NCBI RefSeq assembly: GCF_009709575.1 | Contig: NZ_WIXO01000001.1 | Coordinates: 2,978,001 to 3,042,000, forward strand | Length of the DNA: 64,000 bases | DNA from: Streptomyces taklimakanensis | Lineage (GTDB): Bacteria; Actinomycetota; Actinomycetes; Streptomycetales; Streptomycetaceae | Direction of reading: 5' to 3' | Part shown: positions 37,561 to 44,139 of the stretch, one piece after another | How the letters are laid out: every line of letters starts with the position of its first letter | Position numbering within the stretch: the first letter of the stretch is position 1 | Translations under genes and position numbers: made by a program | Notes under the pieces: generated by a model | Database searches by the model: none | What the model was told of the DNA's origin: nothing | Seen by the model: the letters and a program-made list of their open reading frames with translations, nothing else

Positions 37561-38106
37561 ATGGAGACGCGCACAGCAGTACATGAGCCGTTCCTGCGGA
37601 CTGCGGGCCGCACCCCCCTGGAGCCCGCGTCGCTCTCGGCGGCCGAACGCTTCCGCGCGGTCGTGCTCGACGCGAACTCTCCGGACACCGCGCGCATCGC
37701 CCGCCGTACGGCGGCGGAAGTGCTCCGGGACTGGGGGCTGTGCCACCTGGTGGACAACGTGACGCTGTGCGTCTCGGAACTGGTGGGCAACGCCGTGCAC
37801 CACGCGATCCCGGACGGCTGGCAGGACGGGCTCGGTGGGGAAAGGCATCTCTCCGTCGCCTTCCGGGCCTGGCCGAAGTGGCTGTTCGTGGAGGTGTGCG
37901 ACCAGGACTCCACACCGCCGATGCTGCCGGTCGGGGACCTCCTCACCCCGCTGTCCTCCGCCGCCTCACCCGAGATGACGCTGCCGGACAACGGGCGCGG
38001 ACTGCTCATCGTCCAGAACCTCTCCGACGCGACCTGGTGGGCGCCTCGGGACACCGGCGGCAAGAGCGTCTTCTGCCGCTTCGACCTGAACGGCGGGGCC
38101 GGCTGA
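37561..38106 (+). CDS. RsbW-like ATP-binding (HATPase) protein
   Basis: 181 aa from ATG 37561; the earlier in-frame start at 37501 is less likely. Bergerat-fold ATPase motifs: VTLCVSELVGNAVHHAIPDG (N box) and LPDNGRGLLIVQNLSDATW (G boxes). These proteins are anti-sigma-factor-like Ser/Thr kinases very common in Streptomyces beside XRE regulators. The stop overlaps an ATG of a possible small reading frame. It is divergent from the XRE gene and heads a run of small genes. Confidence 0.83.
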   Translation: METRTAVHEPFLRTAGRTPLEPASLSAAERFRAVVLDANSPDTARIARRTAAEVLRDWGLCHLVDNVTLCVSELVGNAVHHAIPDGWQDGLGGERHLSVAFRAWPKWLFVEVCDQDSTPPMLPVGDLLTPLSSAASPEMTLPDNGRGLLIVQNLSDATWWAPRDTGGKSVFCRFDLNGGAG

Positions 38107-38315
38107 TGACCCGCTCCCACAGACTCCGCAGGCGCCGCAGGCAGCCGGGCCCCGATGCGTGCTCACGGGTCCGGGCGGCGTCCTCGGGGACCGCGCCGGA
38201 GACCGACCGGCCTTGCTCCGGGGCGGTGGGCGGCTTCCCGCCGGACGGGTTCCCCACTCGTCCCCGGGGAGCCGCCCGACACGGCACACAACAACACGGA
38301 TCAGAAGGGATACGG

Positions 38316-38516
38316 ATGCTGGCAGCGCTAGTACGCCGGGGCGACCTGGTCAAGACACGACAAGGGCGGTGGCAGGAGGTCAAGGCCGTACGCAGGCAGC
38401 CGCACGGCTCCGGCGGCCCGACCGTGACCCTCATCTTCACGAGCGGTCCGGCCCTGCGGCTCCGCGCGGGCGAGAACGTGCCGGCGTGGCGGGCTTGTCA
38501 GGGGACGCACCGATGA
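38316..38516 (+). CDS. Small hypothetical protein
   Basis: 66 aa from ATG 38316, with AGAAGGGA upstream. The frame is open back to 38106, but that stretch is less protein-like. Sequence LAALVRRGDLVKTRQGRWQE and VTLIFTSGPALRLRAGENVP suggests a small beta-rich protein. It overlaps the next gene by 4 bp (ATGA). Similar small genes accompany XRE/HATPase pairs in Streptomyces; function unknown. Confidence 0.65.
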   Translation: MLAALVRRGDLVKTRQGRWQEVKAVRRQPHGSGGPTVTLIFTSGPALRLRAGENVPAWRACQGTHR

Positions 38517-38755
38517 GCGTCCGGTCACGGATGCAGTTCGTGCACTGGTCGCTGAGCATCGACCCGGACGACGGCACCCCGGCCTACGAAGCGGCGTGCA
38601 CGACGTGCGACGCCACCTCGGGACCGTCCGCCGACAAGAGGACCCCTGAGCTGTGGTGCCTGCGCCACGCGGGCCGCACCGGCCACACCGGCTTCCGGGC
38701 CACCATCACCACCCTCTTCCGCGCCGCACCGCTGGAGGGCCCCCGGCCCCCCTGA
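38513..38755 (+). CDS. Small Cys/His-containing hypothetical protein
   Basis: 80 aa from ATG 38513, coupled to the previous gene by ATGA. It contains ACTTCDAT and WCLRHAGRTGHTGF, a CxxC plus Cys-x2-His pattern that could bind zinc. It is a recurrent companion of XRE-type regulatory clusters in Streptomyces in my recollection. No function known. Confidence 0.65.
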   Translation: MSVRSRMQFVHWSLSIDPDDGTPAYEAACTTCDATSGPSADKRTPELWCLRHAGRTGHTGFRATITTLFRAAPLEGPRPP

Positions 38756-38788
38756 GCCGGAGCGGAACCGCACCACCACAGACGACAA

Positions 38789-38830
38789 CCGGGCCACCCC
38801 CTCAACCCTGGCAGGCCAGGGGTGGCCCGG
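38789..38830 (+). terminator. Hairpin terminator
   Basis: A 12-bp stem (38789-38800 with 38819-38830) lies 34 bp after the 80-aa gene and closes the HATPase gene run. Confidence 0.75.
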
Positions 38831-38947
38831 CGGAGATCCCGGAGGACCCCGGTGCCGATGGTACCGGGGCACTTCGGCGTGCCCTTCACCAACTCGGTCT
38901 CAGAGCAGCGCAGTTCAGGCGACTACTTGGGAGAGGAGCACGAGCCG

Positions 38948-39208
38948 ATGCACGACCCGGGGGAGACGGGCTTCACGAGCGACGGGCTCGACCTTGACGC
39001 GACGCTGTGGGTCCGCGGCGTCGACTACCTGTCGGGCTGGCGGGAAGCGACGGACGCCGCGCGGGCCCTGGCTGATGCACTCGAAACTGCGGGCGTGAAA
39101 GCGGCAGACATACAGCTCCGAGCGGACACCGACCCGGACGGCTCCGGAGTCGTCACCCTGAAGTGTTCTCCCGAGGTAGCCCGGAGGGTAGCCGGGCTGG
39201 TGGGGTAG
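38948..39208 (+). CDS. Small hypothetical protein
   Basis: 86 aa from ATG 38948, with GGGAGAGGAG upstream. The C-terminal half reads like an alpha/beta domain (WREATDAARALADALETAGV, IQLRADTDPDGSGVVTLKCS). Family not recognised. Beyond it, 39209-39572 (364 bp) has no supported gene but contains one copy of an imperfect repeat. Confidence 0.6.
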   Translation: MHDPGETGFTSDGLDLDATLWVRGVDYLSGWREATDAARALADALETAGVKAADIQLRADTDPDGSGVVTLKCSPEVARRVAGLVG

Positions 39209-39357
39209 CGGGGCACGCTGCTGGCTATGAGCTTGGGAATCACCGCGCGATCAACCCTGCATCGCGTCCCTGACCTGCGCGGGAACTCCCACGAACCCCA
39301 CCGCGCGGCACGCCGAAGTAACCGTTGCTGACCGCCTCTCTCCGTCCGTTCTGGCAC

Positions 39358-40194
39358 GCATCTGGCACGGCTGCCCTTCGTCCCGAACTACTGGCTGAGG
39401 GGGCATTGAAGGTCAGTGGGCTGGTCGGAAGGTTGCTGATGGCCGTTGGTGGTCGGCTGAGGTCAGGGAGGTTGCTGTACTTCGCTGCTGTACCGCTCGT
39501 GGCAGCACCGGACCGGCATTCAGCCGATACGATGCGCAGGCTAGGCATCGTTCATGCGATGTGGGAGGGGCAGTGAGGATCAAAGATCCGAAGTACCCGG
39601 CAGCGGTCGAAGCGGCCGTAGAGATCCTGCGGAAGCGGGCCCGGCAGGGACAGACCATCACGTATGGAGATCTTAGCGCCGAGCTGGCAGCACAGGGCTT
39701 CGACTCCATCCCGCCTCACCGTGGGATCATGACCTACCTGCTCAGGGATGTCTGCCTCTACAGCAACGAGGACGGACGAGCACCGATGCTCTCGGCAATC
39801 GTGGTGAACAAGGCCAGCCGGGAGCCATCCGACCAGTTCTCCAGCCTTGCCCGAAGCCTTCCCTTCTCTCGGTCGGTCAACTGGAGCTGGCGAGACGAGC
39901 AGCAGAAGGTGTTCGCTCAGTACCGCGAAGAGTGACACGCCGCCCCGCGACACCCGCTTTAGGAGAGCGGTAGGGCCACGCCCGGCGTGACCTGCGGTCT
40001 CACGTCCTGGCCCTGTTCCCACCACTAACCGCTGTTGACCGTGGCTTACCTCTGCATCTGGCACGGCTGTGGCACGTCTGCACTTCGTGCCGAACAACCT
40101 CGGTCACTGAGGTCTCCTCGCCCGATCAGCTAGCCACCTAGAGCCGCTGACGGCCGGCCGCGGTCGCGCTGGTCGCTGTGCTCCGCTGCTGTAC
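39358..40194. repeat. Imperfect direct repeats flanking the small gene before the defence operon
   Basis: Copy A at 39358-39493 and copy B at 40054-40194 both begin with GCATCTGGCACGGCTG and end with GCTGCTGTAC, with patchy similarity between (CTTCG, CCGAAC, CTGAGG, GCTGA.GGCCG). They are about 700 bp apart, on either side of the 120-aa gene. They may be duplicated promoter regions or remnants of a cassette boundary. The gap 39936-40488 has no other feature I can support. Confidence 0.5.
39573..39935 (+). CDS. Small protein, possibly alkyltransferase-like (ATL/MGMT-type) winged-helix fold
   Basis: 120 aa from GTG 39573 with GGGAGGGG upstream. The pattern QGQTITYGDLSAELAAQGFD, then HRGIMTYLLRDVCLY and LSAIVVNKASREP resembles small proteins with a TYGxLA ... 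L(S/T)xIVVNK pattern, akin to the DNA-binding domain of O6-alkylguanine transferase-like proteins. No alkyl-acceptor PCHR Cys is present. It lies 550 bp upstream of the ATPase gene, within lower-GC DNA, and may be an accessory of the defence operon. Family assignment is tentative. Confidence 0.6.
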   Translation: MRIKDPKYPAAVEAAVEILRKRARQGQTITYGDLSAELAAQGFDSIPPHRGIMTYLLRDVCLYSNEDGRAPMLSAIVVNKASREPSDQFSSLARSLPFSRSVNWSWRDEQQKVFAQYREE

Positions 40195-40488
40195 AACACT
40201 CTGCAAGCACCAGGAAATAGCCCTGGTCGCCGGACGGCGGTTTCGGCTAACACATGACACTTCAGACAACCGCAACGGCAGGATGGGAGCACGTCCTGTG
40301 GCCATCATCTGCGTCAGCATGGTTACCAATGAGGGTGAGCTGTACATGTCCTACCTTCGGTGGAACCAGCCCGATAAGTCCAGGCTCAGAGCACGCTCAA
40401 CTCACTGGCAGTTGTCAGCATGAGCGACCTCCTCGTCGGACGGTGGTCGACGGATACTGTGTACGCAACTGCGGGAAGGGGAGGCAAA

Positions 40489-43488
40489 ATGGAAAATTTG
40501 TTCGGGATGGTCGAGCCACGCGACGACGTGTTGGCTGGTGAGCTCACGGAGTCGCGCTTTGCTGCGTCCCTGGAGGAGGTCATCGCTGGCACGGCTCCGG
40601 AGGCGTATAGCGACACCGAACACTTCTTCGCCGCAACCTATCCCTCGGCTGGTCTGAAGTCGCTCCTCAATGAGGCGCTTGGGCGCATCGGCGGCGGCAA
40701 GCCAGACGGCGCCAGTGTGATCCGACTGGAGACAAACCTTGGCGGCGGCAAGACCCACAATCTCATCGCCCTCTTTCACGCTGCCCGCGGGCAACTCGAT
40801 GCAGCGCGTGCGGCAGAGTTCATGGATGCCTCGTTGCTGCCAAGCGAGCCCGTCGAGCAGGTCGGCGCATTCGTTGGCACCAGCACCGGAGCACAGAGCT
40901 TCCCCGAGATCGCGGGCATCACGCCCCGCACCGCCTGGGGGTACCTGGCCCTCCAGGTCGGCGGAACGGCTGGGTACGAGTTTGTGCGGGCGGACGACGA
41001 GGCCCTAACGGCGCCTGGCTCGGATGCGATCAAGCGGCTGCTCGGCGATCGCCCGTCGCTTCTCCTCATCGATGAGATCGCCCGCTACTACCAGGTTGCC
41101 AAGGGCGTTCGCGTCGGCGAGAGCACACTCGCTCAGCAGACGACGGCGTTTCTGATGGCCTTGATGGAAGCCGTTGACGGCCTCCCTCGCGCAGTCCTCG
41201 TGATCACCACCACCGGCGTGACTGACGCATTCGGCGAGGCGACCAGTGACATCCTGGAGGCCGTAAACGAGGCTCGCTCCCTCATGGCTCGCAAGGAGCT
41301 CGTGCTGCGGCCGAGCGAGGAAGCCGACCTCCCCAAAATCCTCACGCGTCGTCTTTTCAAGCAGCGCGACAATGGCAGTGCTGCGGCGGAGGTTGCTCAG
41401 GCGTACGCAGAAGCGGCGGATACCGCCTACGCGAGCGGACTCGATCTGCCCGAGGGCATGGTCGGCACAGGCTGGGCGACGGAGATCGCTCGCACGTACC
41501 CCTTCCACCCGACGCTCATCAGGATTCTGGACAAGCGCCTGTCCACGATCCCGAACTTCCAGCGCACCCGAGGTGCGCTGCGGCTGCTCGCTCGTGTTGT
41601 CCGCCGACTGTGGGCACAGCAGCCTGAGCGCACCTACCTGATCCACCCCCACCACATTGATCTCAGCGAGCGGGTAATCGCCGAGGACCTCTCCAGCCGT
41701 CTTGAGCGCCCGCAATTCGAGCCGGTGATCCGCGCGGACATCGCCTCGCAGGCAAGGGCGGAGCCCTCGCATGCAGAGCGTGTCGATGAACGGATGGGAT
41801 CCTTCTACGCTCGCCGTTTGGCAACGTCGGTCTATCTGTACTCGCTCACCCGTGACGTCCCCGGCGTGCAACCGGCTGAGCTCTTCGGTGCTGCCCTGGT
41901 TCCGGGCGACGACCCGAACCTCTTGCAGAAGGCCCTCGACGGCCTTGAGGCAGCTTGCTGGTACCTGCACGCCGATGTACGCGGCTACCGGTTCTCGACC
42001 GAAGCATCCCTGGTGAAACTGATTCAGGAGGCCGAGAGCGAAATAAGCGTGACCAACGCGCGGAAGAAGGCCACCAAAATCCTCACCACCCAGTTCCGCG
42101 ACAGCACCCTCAAGGTGCGCCGACACTGGGAGGACGCTAAGGTTCCGGACAATGCTGCAGACGCCTGGCTCGTCGTCATGCACTGGGACGACTTCGGCGA
42201 CCCCCGCGGGGTGGATCCGCATGGCCCCACCCCGGCGAAGATTCAGGAACTGTGGGAACGGACCCCGGCTGGTGGTCTCCGCCAATACAAGAACCGCCTC
42301 GTCTTCCTCGCGCCTTCGCTGGGGACTCATGAGGCGATGGTCCGGGCCGTGAAGAAACACCTGGCGCTCGAAGAACTTTCCACGAGCTCAGACACCCTCA
42401 ACGCCCTTACGCCCGAGAAGCGCTCCGAGCTCAAGGACAGGGCCAAAGAGTCAGCACTCCTGGCTAGAGTCGCTGTCTGTAACCACGTCAACGTGTTGTA
42501 TGTACCCACCGCGCATGGGCTGGAAGCTGTCCAACTCGATCAGGTCACCAGCTCTTCGGTGTTTCCGAACCAGGCCGACGCGATCTTGGGGCGTCTCGCC
42601 GCTATGGAGAAAACACTCCGTGCTGGCGACAGGCCGCTGGATCCGGCTTATGTGAAGAACAAGCTGGGCGACCTGCTGAATCGGCCGCAGCCGACTGAGG
42701 AGCTGGAGCAGGCGTTTGCCCGGCGCTCCGATCTCAAGATGGTCTTCGACCGGATGCAGTTGGTCGCCCTGGTCAGTGCTGGCGTCCGCAACGGTGTGTG
42801 GGAGTACCAGGACCCGGATCGCGGAGACGACGGCTGGGCAACCAAGGATCGGCCGGGTGCAAGCTTCCGGATTGCAGCCGATGTATTCCTGCATCCGCCT
42901 GGTTCCGCCCCCGCCCCGGCTGAGCAGGTTTGCCCGCTCTGCGACACGGTTCACCCTGGGCGCGGGTGTCCGGATATTTTCGAAAAGGAAGACGGCGCTC
43001 AATCGCCTCTTCCTTCGGCTAAACCCACAACATTCACAGGTAGCGGTGCGGCTGGCAGCGCATTTGCCCAAGCGCGGAGCGCAGCGGCTGATAAGCAGCG
43101 TGAGAGTCTGTGTGAGCTGACGATCGGTATTGATCATCTCGGTGCAGGGGGCAGTACGGAACTGCTGCGCCTCCACTCGGTCGTGCCAGCAACAACGCTG
43201 GGCGCTGAATTGGTCTATGACGTGAAAGTTGTCGTCACCCTCGGGACTAATCACTCGCACGCAGCCAAGATCGAGTTCGTGGGTACCCCAGCTGACTACG
43301 CACCACTACGCGAGGCCATCAAGCAGTTGCTCGGGCCCCATGAGTCTGTAGTCAAGGCGTCGGTGACTGCTGCCTTCGCAGACCCGTTGCCGCTGTCCGG
43401 CGATGTTGTGGAACGGTTCGCTCAGGCGGCGCGAGACACCGGCCCAACGAAATGCACCATCACAATGCGTACCGAGGGCGACGGATGA
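40489..43488 (+). CDS. DUF499-type AAA ATPase of a defence operon
   Basis: 999 aa from ATG 40489 with GGGGAGG upstream; ATG 40420 is in frame but its extra 23 residues look unlike coding. Walker A is LETNLGGGKTHNLIALFHAA (about 80-95), Walker B LLLIDEIARYY (about 190-200), and GALRLLARVVRRLW is typical of DUF499 proteins. A CPLCDTVHPGRGC motif (Cys815, Cys818, His822, Cys827) could bind zinc. DUF499 ATPases are found with DUF1156 methylases and helicases in phage-defence loci. It overlaps the next gene by 4 bp. Confidence 0.85.
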   Translation: MENLFGMVEPRDDVLAGELTESRFAASLEEVIAGTAPEAYSDTEHFFAATYPSAGLKSLLNEALGRIGGGKPDGASVIRLETNLGGGKTHNLIALFHAARGQLDAARAAEFMDASLLPSEPVEQVGAFVGTSTGAQSFPEIAGITPRTAWGYLALQVGGTAGYEFVRADDEALTAPGSDAIKRLLGDRPSLLLIDEIARYYQVAKGVRVGESTLAQQTTAFLMALMEAVDGLPRAVLVITTTGVTDAFGEATSDILEAVNEARSLMARKELVLRPSEEADLPKILTRRLFKQRDNGSAAAEVAQAYAEAADTAYASGLDLPEGMVGTGWATEIARTYPFHPTLIRILDKRLSTIPNFQRTRGALRLLARVVRRLWAQQPERTYLIHPHHIDLSERVIAEDLSSRLERPQFEPVIRADIASQARAEPSHAERVDERMGSFYARRLATSVYLYSLTRDVPGVQPAELFGAALVPGDDPNLLQKALDGLEAACWYLHADVRGYRFSTEASLVKLIQEAESEISVTNARKKATKILTTQFRDSTLKVRRHWEDAKVPDNAADAWLVVMHWDDFGDPRGVDPHGPTPAKIQELWERTPAGGLRQYKNRLVFLAPSLGTHEAMVRAVKKHLALEELSTSSDTLNALTPEKRSELKDRAKESALLARVAVCNHVNVLYVPTAHGLEAVQLDQVTSSSVFPNQADAILGRLAAMEKTLRAGDRPLDPAYVKNKLGDLLNRPQPTEELEQAFARRSDLKMVFDRMQLVALVSAGVRNGVWEYQDPDRGDDGWATKDRPGASFRIAADVFLHPPGSAPAPAEQVCPLCDTVHPGRGCPDIFEKEDGAQSPLPSAKPTTFTGSGAAGSAFAQARSAAADKQRESLCELTIGIDHLGAGGSTELLRLHSVVPATTLGAELVYDVKVVVTLGTNHSHAAKIEFVGTPADYAPLREAIKQLLGPHESVVKASVTAAFADPLPLSGDVVERFAQAARDTGPTKCTITMRTEGDG

Positions 43489-43898
43489 GCCGAGCCGAGC
43501 AGTACACCGTTCTGATCACCCGTGATGAGGATGGGCGGATCGTCGCCGTCGACGTCGCTGCGGACGACCTCGACGGCGGCCACCGCAAGATCCATGTCAA
43601 TGGTGGGCGCGCCGCACACATCGCTGCCCCTCTGCAGGACGTCCTGCGCTCCGCCGGCCTACGCGGCCGAGACTGGGCCTCGTGTAAACCGATTGCGCTT
43701 GACCCCATGCTTGGGGCGCATGCAGAGCTCCTGCTACGTGCCGTGAAGCCGCTCCGTCGCACAGACCGGATCATCGACATCGCCGAGGGCGTGGCAGGGA
43801 TGAGCCGAGAAGAGGCCGCTTACTGGCACGCCCAAGTACAGCATCGCCATGGGCTCAAGGCGCTGCGCATCCTCCTTGACGGCGGCAAGCGTCGGTGA
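43485..43898 (+). CDS. Hypothetical small protein of the defence operon
   Basis: 137 aa from ATG 43485, coupled to the ATPase stop (ATGA). QYTVLITRDEDGRIVAVDVA suggests an N-terminal beta hairpin, and GMSREEAAYWHAQVQHRHGL with KALRILLDGGKR a helical C-terminus. I do not recognise the family with certainty; the same position in related operons is often filled by a small DUF protein. It may be a structural or specificity partner of the ATPase or methylase. Confidence 0.7.
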   Translation: MSRAEQYTVLITRDEDGRIVAVDVAADDLDGGHRKIHVNGGRAAHIAAPLQDVLRSAGLRGRDWASCKPIALDPMLGAHAELLLRAVKPLRRTDRIIDIAEGVAGMSREEAAYWHAQVQHRHGLKALRILLDGGKRR

Positions 43899-44094
43899 TC
43901 TCGCTCCCGCAACAGAGGATTGACGGCAGGGTGCTCGACGCATCGTTGCTGGCTGTTGCCGTTATGGGCGGGGCGGTAGATGCGCACAGGCGGGATGCCC
44001 AGCCAGTGTCACTGCGAGGTAGCATCCTGGCTCTTCGAACGTCTCAGGCAGGCCTCTGCTGGAAGAGGTCCATGACACATCTGGAAGACACGAT

Positions 44095-44119
44095 ACCCAG
44101 CAGCCGGGGGTTGCTGGGT
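44095..44119 (+). promoter_or_regulatory. Hairpin just before the methylase ribosome site
   Basis: An 8-bp stem (ACCCAGCA, 44095-44102, with 44112-44119) and 9-base loop end 5 bases before GGAGGAGG and 20 bp before the GTG start of the methylase. It could be a terminator or attenuator inside the operon; the 241-bp gap 43899-44139 has no supported gene. Confidence 0.45.
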
Positions 44120-44139
44120 GGTGCAGGAGGAGGCCGGCA

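Noticed and set aside
38106-38315. A longer version of the 66-aa gene starting at 38106
   Set aside because: The extra 70 residues are low-complexity and Arg/Pro-rich; ATG 38316 has a better ribosome site.
39325-39576. An 83-codon frame in the gap before the 120-aa gene
   Set aside because: It lies across the repeat copy, has no ribosome site or family likeness and overlaps the start of a better gene.
39209-40488. A second element boundary (separate integration) at the repeats
   Set aside because: No integrase, tRNA or clean att duplication is seen there; the thiC ends explain the whole block.
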